Source: JAWKTM01 sp041399085
GTDB lineage: Bacteria > Planctomycetota > Planctomycetia > Pirellulales > Pirellulaceae
Direction: 5' to 3'
Length of the DNA: 64,000 bases
NCBI GenBank assembly: GCA_041399085.1
Contig: JAWKTM010000038.1
Span: 3,322-67,321 of the forward strand
This document shows, piece after piece, positions 47,272 to 56,751 of this stretch (the first letter of the stretch is position 1; each line of letters starts with the position of its first letter). A model generated the notes under the pieces. That model was not told where the DNA came from. It was given only the letters and a program-made list of their open reading frames with translations, and ran no database searches. Made by a program: the position numbers and the translations under genes.

Positions 47272-48729
47272 TTACGACATCAAGCCCCGAATCGGCTCGG
47301 CGTGGTAGATATGGTTCGGGCGGCCTTGTTCGTCGTGCCAAGCGGCCGTGGGCGGCAGGCCGAGTGCGTCGTAGATCGTGGCCGCCAAGTGTTCCGGCCG
47401 CTGCGGATCATCGTGCGGGAAGGCGCCTTTTCGATCCGACGAGCCGATGACCGTGCCGCCTCGCACGCCGCCGCCAGCCAAGAACACCGATTGAACCGCG
47501 CCCCAGTGATCGCGACCGGGCAGCTTGGCGCTAGGGATCGAGAATATCCGAGGAGTCCGCCCGAATTCGCCGGCCATGACGATCAGCGTTTCGTCCAACA
47601 TGCCTCGCTCGGCCAGATCGTCGATCAAGGCCGCGACCGCGCGATCCGTGGGCGGCAGCAGATAGTTCTTCAGATTCGGGAAAGCCGCTTGGTGCGTGTC
47701 CCACGATTCGTTGTTGCCCAAGTTGACTTGCACGAGCGACACGCCGGCTTCGACCAATTGCCGAGCCATCAGCAGCGACCAGCCGAACGAGTTGCGGCCG
47801 TAACGGTCTTGCGTCGCTTCGTCGACATTGTGAACATCGAACGCCTTCTGCGTTTCCGTATCGGTCAACAGCGACAAGACCGCTTGGCGATGGCGGTCAA
47901 ACGTCTGCACGGAAGCGGCCGTATCGAATGCACGTCGCTGATCGTCCAAATGGCCCAGCAACGACAAGCGATCGTGCAGCTTGCCGGGCGTGAAACCGTG
48001 CGGCAGCGAAAGGTTCGGCGCTTGAAACTTCATGTCCGCCGTCGTTTCGCGACCACGAGCGTGATGGAACTCGTACTCGGGATACGCGCCGTAAGTCTTG
48101 GCGTTGAACGGAGCGGCGTCGATGAACCACGGGTCTTGATGCGCTCCCATTAAACCCGCGAATTGGCCCGGAATCACGCGGCCGCTCCGATGCACCAATC
48201 GCTCGGGCAACACCACGGCGGGCGGCAGGTTGTTCGGCGGTTGCATGACGGTGTTTGCAATCGCCGCGATGGATGGCCAATCGGATGGCTTGGGAGTCGA
48301 ACGATTGAAACCGGGAGGCAGCATGCTGCGGCCGGTCATCATCACGAGATGACCATCGGAATGCTCGTTGTAAGGATGCGTCAGCGAGCGAACCAGCGCC
48401 CACTGCTCGCTCCGCTGGGCCAACATCGGCAGATGCTCGCAAATTTGCAGACCGGGTGTTTGAGTCGCGATCGGTTTGAATTCGCCGCGGACATCGTCCG
48501 GCGCGTCCGGTTTGGGATCGAAGCTATCGTGCTGAGCCAAACCGCCGGAAAGAAAGATGTAGATCACCGACTTGGCTCGCGCATAGCGTCCGCCGCCGAC
48601 ATCGGCCCCGCGCAAGGCGTCGACGTGATTCATGCCGAGCCCCAGCAGGCCGATCGAACCGGCTTGAATGGCGGCGCGGCGAGTGACTTGCGGATGATGC
48701 CAAGGCGGCGAGTGGAGCGACCGGTTCAT
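47272..48729 (-). CDS. DUF1501 (sulfatase-fold) protein, copy 2
   Basis: A 485-residue Tat-type protein of the DUF1501 family, related to alkaline-phosphatase-fold sulfatases. The signal VTRRAAIQAGSIGLLGLGMN is followed by VIYIFLSGGLAQHDSFDPKP, HDPWFID-like loops (AHQDPWFIDAAPFN), QVNLGNNESWDTH, and the C-terminal VMAGEFGRTPRI and GRDHWG. DUF1501 proteins are found next to DUF1549/DUF1553 cytochrome-like proteins in planctomycetes, and their reaction is not known. Its start overlaps the WD40 gene's stop by four bases, marking it as the last gene of a four-gene operon. Confidence 0.9.
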   Translation of the reverse strand: MNRSLHSPPWHHPQVTRRAAIQAGSIGLLGLGMNHVDALRGADVGGGRYARAKSVIYIFLSGGLAQHDSFDPKPDAPDDVRGEFKPIATQTPGLQICEHLPMLAQRSEQWALVRSLTHPYNEHSDGHLVMMTGRSMLPPGFNRSTPKPSDWPSIAAIANTVMQPPNNLPPAVVLPERLVHRSGRVIPGQFAGLMGAHQDPWFIDAAPFNAKTYGAYPEYEFHHARGRETTADMKFQAPNLSLPHGFTPGKLHDRLSLLGHLDDQRRAFDTAASVQTFDRHRQAVLSLLTDTETQKAFDVHNVDEATQDRYGRNSFGWSLLMARQLVEAGVSLVQVNLGNNESWDTHQAAFPNLKNYLLPPTDRAVAALIDDLAERGMLDETLIVMAGEFGRTPRIFSIPSAKLPGRDHWGAVQSVFLAGGGVRGGTVIGSSDRKGAFPHDDPQRPEHLAATIYDALGLPPTAAWHDEQGRPNHIYHAEPIRGLMS

Positions 48730-49832
48730 GAGGCTGTTTCCGTTTTTGCGGAGTCCGTGTCCGAGCCCATTTTCAACAGATGAATCGGCGAATTGTTGCC
48801 CTCGTATTCGCCGTCCTGGTTCAACCGACGTCCGTTGCCGTTGCTGCCTTTGTTCGTGGCGACGATCGCCAAGCGGTTGGTGTCCGCGTGGTAGCTGAGG
48901 CTGTGGCAGTTGGCCATCTTCGTCGTTTCAAAGAACGGCTTTTCGTCGCCGGGCCGACGCATCACCAGTTTGCCGGTGCCCGGAGTGCCGCTGGTCACGC
49001 CGATCAACACGTCATCGGCGTGCCACACGAGGTCGTGCAAGAGGCAATCCTTATCCTCGCCGAATTCGATCGACTGACGCTGCTCGCCCGAGGCGGTGTC
49101 GAAGATCAACAACGTCGGCTTGCCTTGTACCGTGCCGCCGTTTTTCGGAGTGACTCCGCCGCAAGCCAATAACGAACCGTCGTGGTTGAAGCGAATCAAC
49201 CGCACGCCGCCCACGTCCTGCAAACGATGCAATAGCCACAGCGAGCCGGCGTCGAACTCGCGAATGCACTCGCCCGAGTCTACTTGCCACAGCCGCACTT
49301 TGCCCTTCGCGTCACCCGACGCCAGCAGCTTTCCCGATGGATCGAACCGCAGGGATTGCACGTCTTCGTTGTGACCTGTCCATTCGGCAACTCGCTGCCC
49401 ATCCGCCGTGGACCACACGCACACGCGACCGTCCGGCGCGGCGCTGGCTAGCAGCTTTCCATCCGGGCTGATATCGAGCTGTCGAATCCATCCGTCGTGA
49501 GCCTGCTCGACATGCCAAAGCGACTCGGGCTCGCCGCCGTCGTGCCGAGTGGCGCGAATCTGTCCCCAGGAATCGGCCGAGTAGATCACATCCTGTTCGG
49601 GATGAAACACGATGGCATGAACCCAACCGTTGTGCCCGACAATCGCTGGCGATTCGGTTGGCTCGTCGCCGCTGATGTCCCACACCCGCACGCGGGCGTC
49701 GAAACCGCCAGCGGCCAAGTAACAACCGCAGGGGCTGAATCGGGCTTCGGTCACTTGCGGATCGGCCGTGATGACGCCGGTCTCGCGCGGCTCAAACTTC
49801 TGCAACAGGGCTTGTTGATCGGTATCGTTCAT
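48726..49832 (-). CDS. WD40-repeat protein
   Basis: A 368-residue protein made mainly of WD40 blades: RFSPCGCYLAAGGFDARVRVWD, VFHPEQDVIYSADSWGQIRA, DISPDGKLLASAAPDGRVCVWS, RFDPSGKLLASGDAKGKVRLW and two or three more. No signal peptide is present, so it appears cytoplasmic. It lies between two DUF1501 genes, 55 bp after one and overlapping the other by four bases, which puts it in the DUF1549 operon. It may be a scaffold for the other products. No enzyme domain is present. Confidence 0.9.
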   Translation of the reverse strand: MNDTDQQALLQKFEPRETGVITADPQVTEARFSPCGCYLAAGGFDARVRVWDISGDEPTESPAIVGHNGWVHAIVFHPEQDVIYSADSWGQIRATRHDGGEPESLWHVEQAHDGWIRQLDISPDGKLLASAAPDGRVCVWSTADGQRVAEWTGHNEDVQSLRFDPSGKLLASGDAKGKVRLWQVDSGECIREFDAGSLWLLHRLQDVGGVRLIRFNHDGSLLACGGVTPKNGGTVQGKPTLLIFDTASGEQRQSIEFGEDKDCLLHDLVWHADDVLIGVTSGTPGTGKLVMRRPGDEKPFFETTKMANCHSLSYHADTNRLAIVATNKGSNGNGRRLNQDGEYEGNNSPIHLLKMGSDTDSAKTETAS

Positions 49833-49887
49833 GGCTCGGAATCCCGAGGTTGTTCAGAGATAGGGAAGAACTCGATCGGGGCGAAGC

Positions 49888-51180
49888 TTAGGCCAACACT
49901 TCGTCCACGGCGTGGCAATCGTCGTGAGCAATGGGCAACGGCTGGCCCGCGTTGTTGTATTCCGTCGCGATTGAATTCACGCCCAGAGCCCGGAACCACG
50001 TGTGGAACATGTGGCCGATGTCGTAAGGCTCCGTATCGACGAACGTGCCTTGAGCGTTCGTCTTGCCGACGGCCAGCCCAGCCTTCAAACCACAACCGGC
50101 CATCGCCAACGACCACGCCTCGGGCCAATGGTCGCGACCGATGTGGCCGTTGATTCGCGGCGTGCGGCCAAACTCGCTCATCGCAATCACCAGCACATGG
50201 TCCAACATGCCGCTGGCCGCCAGATCCTCGATCACGGCCGAGAACGCCTGATCGAACTTGGGCATCAGATTCAAATGCCCGTTAAAGTTGTCGCCGTGCG
50301 TGTCCCAGCCGTACGAATTCACTTTGACGAATCGCACGCCGGCTTCCAACATCTTGCGGCCGATCAGCATGTGGCGGCCGAACTCATGCGCGCCGTAACG
50401 CTGCTTGTCTCGCTCGGAAAACGAAGCTTCGTCGAACAATTCGCGCCGCCGCATCAACGTCCGCGCGGTGTCGAACACATAGGCATTCGCCTCGCTCACC
50501 AGCGGGCGGCGACCCGCGGCATAACGGGCATTTGCCAGTTCGCGCAGCCGGTGCCGCGCGTCGTCTTCTTCGGCGGAAACCGAGTCGGGTCGCAGCAAGT
50601 TCTCCGGCGGCTGTCCGTCGCCGAACGCCAGTGCGCCGTACTTCGGTCCGAGAAAGCCGGCGTCGTTGTGAATGAAGCCGCCGCTGCCCGGCTTGATCCA
50701 CACGTAAGGCGGCAGTTTGCTGTCGCCCGCACCCAGCAGCTTCGCCACGGCCGAACCGAAATACGGATACGTCACGCCGCGATTCTTCGGATCGCCTCGT
50801 TGGATTCGAGCGACGCCGGCCGAGTGCGAATTGTCTTGCGTGCAAAGGCTCCGCACCACGGCCAAATGATGCATTTGTTTTGCGGTCTGCGGCAGCAATT
50901 CGCTCACGTGAATGCCAGGCACCGACGTGGGAATCGCTCGAAACGGCCCGCCGAATTTCGTGTTCGGTTTCGGATCCCAGCTTTCCAATTGGCTCATGCC
51001 GCCGTCGATCCAGACGAACAGCACTTGGCGGTTGGTCTTGGCGATCTCTTCGGCGATGGCCGGCTGCAACAGCCCGCCCAAACCTGCCGCGCCGACGGCC
51101 GCGCCGGCCGTCGCCCCCAGCCATTGTCGTCGCGACCAACGATGATCGGACGGCGTGCAAAGCGATTTCGTATGCGTCAC
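49888..51180 (-). CDS. DUF1501 (sulfatase-fold) protein, copy 1
   Basis: About 430 residues from a GTG at 51180, chosen because CGGAGA lies seven bases upstream; a longer frame from 51243 would overlap the preceding gene. A twin-arginine signal (WSRRQWLGATAGAAVGAAG) is followed by VLFVWIDGGMSQLESWDPKP, KVNSYGWDTHGDNF, IAMSEFGRTPRI and GRDHWPEAWSLAMAG. These are the conserved DUF1501 stretches. It directly follows the DUF1549/DUF1553 gene by 20 bp, the standard planctomycete pair. The two DUF1501 proteins in this operon are clearly diverged from each other. Confidence 0.9.
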   Translation of the reverse strand: MTHTKSLCTPSDHRWSRRQWLGATAGAAVGAAGLGGLLQPAIAEEIAKTNRQVLFVWIDGGMSQLESWDPKPNTKFGGPFRAIPTSVPGIHVSELLPQTAKQMHHLAVVRSLCTQDNSHSAGVARIQRGDPKNRGVTYPYFGSAVAKLLGAGDSKLPPYVWIKPGSGGFIHNDAGFLGPKYGALAFGDGQPPENLLRPDSVSAEEDDARHRLRELANARYAAGRRPLVSEANAYVFDTARTLMRRRELFDEASFSERDKQRYGAHEFGRHMLIGRKMLEAGVRFVKVNSYGWDTHGDNFNGHLNLMPKFDQAFSAVIEDLAASGMLDHVLVIAMSEFGRTPRINGHIGRDHWPEAWSLAMAGCGLKAGLAVGKTNAQGTFVDTEPYDIGHMFHTWFRALGVNSIATEYNNAGQPLPIAHDDCHAVDEVLA

Positions 51181-51200
51181 GTCAATCTCCGTTCGTCTCT

Positions 51201-52829
51201 CTAGTGATTCACAAAGAACTCGGTGGAAGCGGCCAACGCCCAAGCTAGATTTCGCAGCGCCTGTTCACGATCGGCGCTCGCCTCGTTTAAGTAAACGACG
51301 GCCGCCGCGCGTTCCTCGTCGTTCGGCAACCGGCTGAGAACGCTCAAGTAGATTTCCTCGACCGCCGCCGCGGGCTCTTCCAGCTTGGCGACACGCTCGG
51401 CCAGCGCCCCATCGCTTTTCTGAAACCACGACAAGACCAAGTCGTCGTTCGACAGAAACAGCGCCGCCTTCACCGTTGGGTTGACGCTGATCTCCGGTTC
51501 CTTCGGCGGATTGGCAAACGCCTTCTCGAAACGATCGCGAGCGGCCGACATCGCCTTCTCGTCGCTAAGCGATTGGCCCGTCGCGATTCGGAGGCTCAAC
51601 AACAACTGCTCGGGCGACAGCGGCCGTTCGATCGCCACGCGATACGAAGCCAGTGGCGTATCCGCGTCGGCGCCCTCGGGCAACACACTGCTGCGTTGAT
51701 ACGTTTCGGTGCGAGCCAACTGCCCCAACAGCCACTTGATGTCGAACTCATGCGCGACCATTTCATTGGCCAGCAAATCGAGCAACTCGGGATGCGACGG
51801 TGGATTATCGGCGTGGTGCAAATCCAGCGGGTCGACCAATCCTCGCCCCATCATCATCCACCACAAACGATTGACGATGTTCCGCGCGAAGGCCGGATTC
51901 TGGCCGGTTGGCAACGACTCGCCCAACGTCCGAATCGGGCTGAACTTCAACACGCCTGGCGTCTTGGCTTTGCGATCGGGCGGCTCGATGTACTCTTCGC
52001 CCTTAGCGATCTCCGGCAACTCGAACTCGGCGCCGCCCGGCAACCGCGGCGCGGTCGTCATTTCGATGCCGTCGAAAACCGAGGTGAACGAGACTTTCTG
52101 CGTCAGCGGATTCTCGCCAATCGCCGGGAACTGCTTGTCTTGGCGGATGAACGTGTTGCCGACAAAGGCGAACAGCCCCTGATAATCGACCTGCTTGTAC
52201 TGGTCGACGAACAGATGGTCGTGGCACTGAGCACACTGAACATCGACGCCCAAAAACATCCGCCCGACATCGCGGACCAAGCCTGGCATGTCGGACGGAT
52301 TCTGGCCGTATCGTTCCAGGCGAACGACATAGAAGTAGGCGGCTCCACGCGACTGTTCGTTCTCGGCGTCGGGCGACAGAATCTCGCGAGCCATCTGGTC
52401 CCACGGCTTGTTCTCGGCAAACGAATTTCGCAGAAACTTGATCCACTCGTCGTGCTTGCCGCGACGCTCGAGCAACATCACGTCGAACAGATCGGTCAAC
52501 CGATCCACATATCGTTCGTCGGCCAACAGCCGATCGATCAGCCGCTCGCGTTTGTCCGCGGCCGTGTCGGCCAGAAACCCGCGAACCTCGTCGGCCGTGG
52601 GGATCCGTCCGATGAAATCAAGATAGACGCGGCGAACAAACTCGGCGTCGTCGCATCGAGCCGCCAGCGGTCCGCCGGCTTGGGCTTCGATCAACTGGTC
52701 GACACGCTGGAAAAGCGGCTCGTCGGCAGCGGCCGAAACCAGCGGAAAAGTGCCGAACCAAACGACGGCTCCGGCGGCAACCAACCAGGGCCTGAATCGA
52801 CAACAGCTCACGAACAGGAAATCGAGCAT
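51201..52829 (-). CDS. DUF1549/DUF1553 protein
   Basis: A 542-residue exported protein. The ATG at 52829 gives a signal peptide (WLVAAGAVVWFGTFPLVSAA). DUF1549 follows (DDAEFVRRVYLDFIGRIPTADE, VQCAQCHDH with a CxxCH motif that could bind heme c, or be a vestige). The C-terminal DUF1553 has NIVNRLWWMMMGRGLVDPLD, NPPSHPELLDLLANEM and ARTETYQRSS. It is the first gene of the operon with DUF1501, WD40 and DUF1501. The role is unknown, although the family is hugely expanded in planctomycetes. Confidence 0.92.
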   Translation of the reverse strand: MLDFLFVSCCRFRPWLVAAGAVVWFGTFPLVSAAADEPLFQRVDQLIEAQAGGPLAARCDDAEFVRRVYLDFIGRIPTADEVRGFLADTAADKRERLIDRLLADERYVDRLTDLFDVMLLERRGKHDEWIKFLRNSFAENKPWDQMAREILSPDAENEQSRGAAYFYVVRLERYGQNPSDMPGLVRDVGRMFLGVDVQCAQCHDHLFVDQYKQVDYQGLFAFVGNTFIRQDKQFPAIGENPLTQKVSFTSVFDGIEMTTAPRLPGGAEFELPEIAKGEEYIEPPDRKAKTPGVLKFSPIRTLGESLPTGQNPAFARNIVNRLWWMMMGRGLVDPLDLHHADNPPSHPELLDLLANEMVAHEFDIKWLLGQLARTETYQRSSVLPEGADADTPLASYRVAIERPLSPEQLLLSLRIATGQSLSDEKAMSAARDRFEKAFANPPKEPEISVNPTVKAALFLSNDDLVLSWFQKSDGALAERVAKLEEPAAAVEEIYLSVLSRLPNDEERAAAVVYLNEASADREQALRNLAWALAASTEFFVNH

Positions 52830-53018
52830 GGCAGGTTCCGCATAGGTGGGACAAAGGCGGAGGCGGCATTCGCTGGACGCCGGTGGGACTCGGGAATAGT
52901 TTAAGGATTCTCGCGGCGAGAAAAAAGCGAATTCCCAAAAATCTTGGGCGGGCACGTTACGCGAAGCACGACCGTTGTCGCCGGAAGATCACCCTTGCCG
53001 TCACATCGTGGAGCCATC

Positions 53019-54203
53019 ATGACTTCGATCATTCGACAACTCTGCCAGACTCTTCTGGCGGCGTTCCTGCTTGTCTCGCCGTCGACCTATGCCGCCGAGC
53101 GTCCGTTGCCGATCGTGGCGCCGGAGGCGGTTGGGGTGAAAGCTGAGTCGCTGCGAGAGATTCCGGCGTTGATCGATCGGGCGATTGCCGATGGCGAAAT
53201 GCCGGGCTGCGTGGTGTTGGTCGGGCGTCGGGGGAAGGTCTTTTTTTACGAAGCTTTCGGCCATCGGCAAATCGAGCCCGAACCGGTGGCGATGACCCGC
53301 GATACCGTGTTTGACTTGGCTTCGCTGACCAAACCGATCGCCACGGCCACCAGCGTGATGAAGTTGGTCGACGCGGGCCAAGTGGATTTGGACCAACCGG
53401 CCGCTCGCTATCTGCCGGAATTCGGCGACGAAGCGAAACGCGAGATTACCGTCCGCCAACTGCTGACGCACCAAAGCGGTTTGACGCCCGACAACGCGCT
53501 GGGCGACTACCAACATGGCCGCGACGAAGCGTGGCGGCGCATCTGCGGGCTCAAGCTGGTCGCGCCGCGCGGATCGAAATTCATGTACAGCGACGTCGGG
53601 TTCATCGTCCTTGGCAAGCTGGTCGAACGCGTCGCCAATCAGCCGCTGGACGAATTCGCACGTCGAAACATTTTCGCCCCGCTCGGGATGAACGACACCG
53701 GTTACTTGCCGAGCGAACCGTTGCGGCAGCGAGCGGCGCCGACCGAACAACGCGACGGTCGATGGATGCGGGGCGAAGTCCACGATCCGCGAGCCTACTT
53801 GCTGGGCGGAGTGGCCGGGCATGCCGGACTATTCTCGACCGCCGAGGACCTAGCGGTGTACGCCGCGGCGATGGCGGATCAGGGCCGGTTCGGCGACCAG
53901 CGGCTACTGTCCGGAGCGACTTGGACGCGGATGGTCACGTCGCATGATGTGGGCCGCGGCCAACGCACGCTGGGCTGGGATCGCCGCACGGGATATTCAA
54001 TCAACCGGGGCGAAGCGTTCTCGGACGAAGCTTTCGGACACGGCGGCTTCACGGGGACGGTGATCTGGATCGATCCCAAGTCCGAGTTGTTCTTTGTCTT
54101 CCTGAGCAACCGGCTGCATCCCGACGGCAAAGGTGCCGTGAACCGATTGGCCGGCTCGATCGCGACGCTGGTCTGGCAAGCGTCCGAGCAGCCGAAGCGG
54201 TAG
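53019..54203 (+). CDS. Exported serine beta-lactamase-type hydrolase
   Basis: A 394-residue class C beta-lactamase/esterase-fold protein with a signal peptide (LCQTLLAAFLLVSPSTYA). The nucleophile motif SxxK is SLTK in VFDLASLTKPIATATS. The second motif is YSD (FMYSDVGFIVLGKL) and the third is HGGFTG (FGHGGFTGTVIW). Relatives include esterases, D-amino peptidases and N-acetylmuramyl-linked hydrolases; true beta-lactamase activity is not implied. The final stop codon falls inside a dispersed palindromic element. It is divergent from the DUF1549 operon. Confidence 0.9.
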   Translation: MTSIIRQLCQTLLAAFLLVSPSTYAAERPLPIVAPEAVGVKAESLREIPALIDRAIADGEMPGCVVLVGRRGKVFFYEAFGHRQIEPEPVAMTRDTVFDLASLTKPIATATSVMKLVDAGQVDLDQPAARYLPEFGDEAKREITVRQLLTHQSGLTPDNALGDYQHGRDEAWRRICGLKLVAPRGSKFMYSDVGFIVLGKLVERVANQPLDEFARRNIFAPLGMNDTGYLPSEPLRQRAAPTEQRDGRWMRGEVHDPRAYLLGGVAGHAGLFSTAEDLAVYAAAMADQGRFGDQRLLSGATWTRMVTSHDVGRGQRTLGWDRRTGYSINRGEAFSDEAFGHGGFTGTVIWIDPKSELFFVFLSNRLHPDGKGAVNRLAGSIATLVWQASEQPKR

Positions 54204-54257
54204 GGCGCGAGCCGTCCGGTTTGCGCGGCACCGGACGGCTCGCGCTGATGCCGCTAA
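54196..54257. repeat. Dispersed palindromic element, copy E (overlaps a stop codon)
   Basis: AGCGGTAGGGCGCGAG, CCGTCCGGTT, GCACCGGACGGCTCGCGC and GCCGCTAAA form a full copy. Its first GCGGTAG supplies the TAG stop of the serine hydrolase gene, so the element landed at or created that gene's end. Confidence 0.8.
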
Positions 54258-54294
54258 ATCGGGGAGATTATTCGCGGCCAGTTCGTTAGCTGCC

Positions 54295-54638
54295 TCAAAC
54301 GTCCAGCAGCGCCGCTTCGCCGACGTACAGTTGCAGGATTTGAGCTTGTACTTTGATCGCGCCGGATCAGAACCCAAAATCTGGTCGGGCGTGGTGCGGG
54401 GATCGGTGCGGGCCAAGCAGTCCAGCTCTTCGGTCATCGCGGCGTGCTGGTCCGTTGCCGCTTGCAGCCGCAGGCCCACTTCCTGCCAAGCTTGCCGCAA
54501 CCGCGAATCGTCGCCGTATTCGGTGACATCCTCGGTCGTGTTGCTGAGCAAGAGACAGAGGCGTGCCACGTCACGGGCCGCCGCGCCAGGTTGGAGATGT
54601 TCGATACGTTTCGCAAGTTCGGTGCAGGTCATGGTCAT
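54295..54638 (-). CDS. Small conserved helical protein, frameshift in 3' half
   Basis: From an ATG at 54638 the frame encodes MTMTCTELAKRIEHLQPGAA, TEDVTEYGDDSRLRQAWQEV and ATDQHAAMTEELDCLARTDP. A one-base slip near 54380 separates this from DQIWVLIRAIKVQ-type sequence in the next frame (QAQILQLYVGEAALLDV) ending at 54295-54297. The joined protein is about 113 residues. The pattern matches short planctomycete proteins of unknown function. No signal peptide is present. Confidence 0.45.
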
Positions 54639-54984
54639 CATCCGATAGTCCCCTCGTGCGCAAGATTCGGGCGCGGTCGCCCGCCGCTCGGATCAGGCGG
54701 ACGTGGAAATACAAGCTGATCGGCCGGGGCAATGGCCAGTCGTTCGAGACAAGAGGCCGGCTCGTCGTCCCCGCTCTGAAGAAACTTTAGCTCAGCAAAG
54801 TGCGTCCGACGATTTCTGACGGGCTCTCGCCAACCGAATCGTCGCGTCGATTTAATCGTGAACAGCGACACATTCGCGCCGCGCCGCACGCCGGTAACAA
54901 CATTCAGGTCAAAATCGCTACGGCTGGGGACTAGCCGCCTAAAACGGATATTCCCGAAGACCGAGAACCGTTCCCGCGCTGACC

Positions 54985-55216
54985 GTGCACCGTTTTTCCA
55001 TGGCCGTGCACCGTTTTTACATGGCCGTGCACCATTTTTCCATGCTGAGCACCATTTTTTCATGGCCGAGCACCGTTTTTTCGATGGTCGTGCATCATTC
55101 TGACGCGGCCTTGCACCGTTTCGACGTGCCCGTTCACCGTTTCGACATGCCCTACAACGATTTCGACAGGCTCTGGCACGATTTCGACGGGGCCTGCAAC
55201 CACTTCGACAAGCTCG
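54985..55216. repeat. Degenerate array of about eleven 21-bp units
   Basis: About eleven 21-22-bp units with the core TGCACCGTTTTTCCATGGCC drift toward TTGCACCGTTTCGACGTGCC at the right end. The plus strand reads heptads such as VHRFSMA and VHRFDMP; the minus strand reads WKNGARP and CKNGARP. Both reads stay open for more than 100 codons. Units are older and more diverged than the 42-bp array. The 343 bp before it (54642-54984) hold no recognisable gene. The sequence differs from the 35413 array but shares unit length and a TGCAC core. Confidence 0.75.
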
Positions 55217-55421
55217 AACACCATTCCTCTGCCCCCGCCTTAAGCTCCTCTGCCCAAAAAGCCTTCTCCCACGCCCTCCACCGACAAACCGTCATGCCCG
55301 ACAGCCGGCGACCAATTTCTGCGAGCCGTCGCTCGACTCGTCAAGAAATGCAACCGGCCGCCGGGTTCTTCGCCCGACGGCCGGTCGACGCACTTGCCGC
55401 GTATCCGCCGCGAAAGTGAGA

Positions 55422-56624
55422 CTACTTGCTGAGCCACTCGTTCAGCGTGTCGGACGCCTTCTGGGCTTGCTCCTTCGGAGTCAGCTCCTTCTTCATCGAA
55501 GCGGTCAGCTTCGCGACGTACTGCATCGTGCTTTTCATCGCGTCCGGGGCCGCCGTGGCGTCCAGCTTCACGCAGTAGATAATCAGATACTCGCCGCCAT
55601 CGTTGCGTTCGACCATCCACGAGCCGATCTTGGTGCGGGCACTTTGCTCCAGCAGCTTCATCGTCGTCTCGAGCGACGGGGCCGATTTGCTGACGCGGGC
55701 CAGAGCCCAAATCTTTCGCACGTCGGCTCGCTCGTAGTACTCGATGTCTTTCGTGACGAAGACCGAGATTTTCTGGTCGTCCTTTTCGTCGAACTTCACT
55801 TCGTAGTGGCCGGTCGAGTGCTGCGAGTATTCCAGGTCGGCGTTCTTCAGCACGTCGGTCACGGGCAACGGAGCGGGCTTCCAGGGGCTGGCCAGAAACT
55901 CCTTCACCTCCGAGATGTCGACACAGTAGCTGACCAGCCGGGCGTTCGGTGCGATGGCTTGAGCGACCGCCACCAGTTGGCCTTGCGAATTCACGACCGG
56001 CCCGCCGCTGTCGCCGCTGTTGATCGGCGATTGCGTTTCGACCACCTTGAAGTCGTGCTCGCCGGCGCCCGTGCGGAACTGCTTGCGATAGACCGTGCGG
56101 ACCGTGCCCGACGTGTAGACCCACAACGCGTCGGTCGAGCCGGGATTGCCGATCGAATCGACCGCTTCGCCCGGCCCGATGCTTTCGGAAGCCAAGTCGA
56201 TCGCCACGGCCGAATCGGGCAGGCGGTCGAGCTGGACGAGCGCCAAGTCGCGTTTGCGGTCGACGGCGACCACGCGGCCGCGAATGCCGAGCTTGCGAAC
56301 GTTGTCCAGATAATGTTGCCGCGAAACGTTGGGCTGGCCGTCCGAAAGATCGGCGAAGAACAACACGGCGGCTCGGGCATCGCCGACCACATGGGCGTTG
56401 GTAACGACTAGCTTGCGGTCTAAGTCGACGAGAACGCCGGTGCCGCTGGACGTGCCATCCGAGTTCTTGGCCAAGACCCAGGTTGTCGATCGCAGGGCCT
56501 GTTGGTAGATCGTGGCGTCGGCCGACGCGACGCGTGGCGCGAGGGCCGACAGGGCCAGGAGGCAGCAGGTCAGGCCGAGCGTAAGTCGCGAATTCGCCAA
56601 TGATTTCGCCAATGTCGTTTTCAT
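55422..56624 (-). CDS. Exported trypsin-like serine protease (HtrA-like, no PDZ seen)
   Basis: A 400-residue protein with a signal peptide (LGLTCCLLALSALAPRVASA). The catalytic triad is visible: His in VVTNAHVVGD, Asp in KRDLALVQL, Ser in NSGDSGGPVV. The C-terminal 180 residues do not look like a PDZ domain (VKFDEKDDQKISVFVTKDIEYY); instead they may be a separate substrate-recognition or surface domain. The ATG at 56624 has an AAGGTG site. It lies downstream of the rhomboid gene on the same strand but 358 bp away, across a repeat cluster. Confidence 0.9.
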   Translation of the reverse strand: MKTTLAKSLANSRLTLGLTCCLLALSALAPRVASADATIYQQALRSTTWVLAKNSDGTSSGTGVLVDLDRKLVVTNAHVVGDARAAVLFFADLSDGQPNVSRQHYLDNVRKLGIRGRVVAVDRKRDLALVQLDRLPDSAVAIDLASESIGPGEAVDSIGNPGSTDALWVYTSGTVRTVYRKQFRTGAGEHDFKVVETQSPINSGDSGGPVVNSQGQLVAVAQAIAPNARLVSYCVDISEVKEFLASPWKPAPLPVTDVLKNADLEYSQHSTGHYEVKFDEKDDQKISVFVTKDIEYYERADVRKIWALARVSKSAPSLETTMKLLEQSARTKIGSWMVERNDGGEYLIIYCVKLDATAAPDAMKSTMQYVAKLTASMKKELTPKEQAQKASDTLNEWLSK

Positions 56625-56751
56625 CGTTTCACCTTTGTCCGAGAGCAAGCTGCGTTGGTTTGCGTTGAGCAACAACCGCCGCGGATGCGACGCGTTGTTC
56701 GGCGGATAAGGTGTGAGGCGTAAGTCGCGACCGAATGTTACAGCCGTTTGA

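Noticed and set aside
52944..53018. 25-codon N-terminal extension of the serine hydrolase
   Set aside because: The extension precedes a normal signal peptide that starts at ATG 53019. Secretion signals are not normally preceded by such a stretch.
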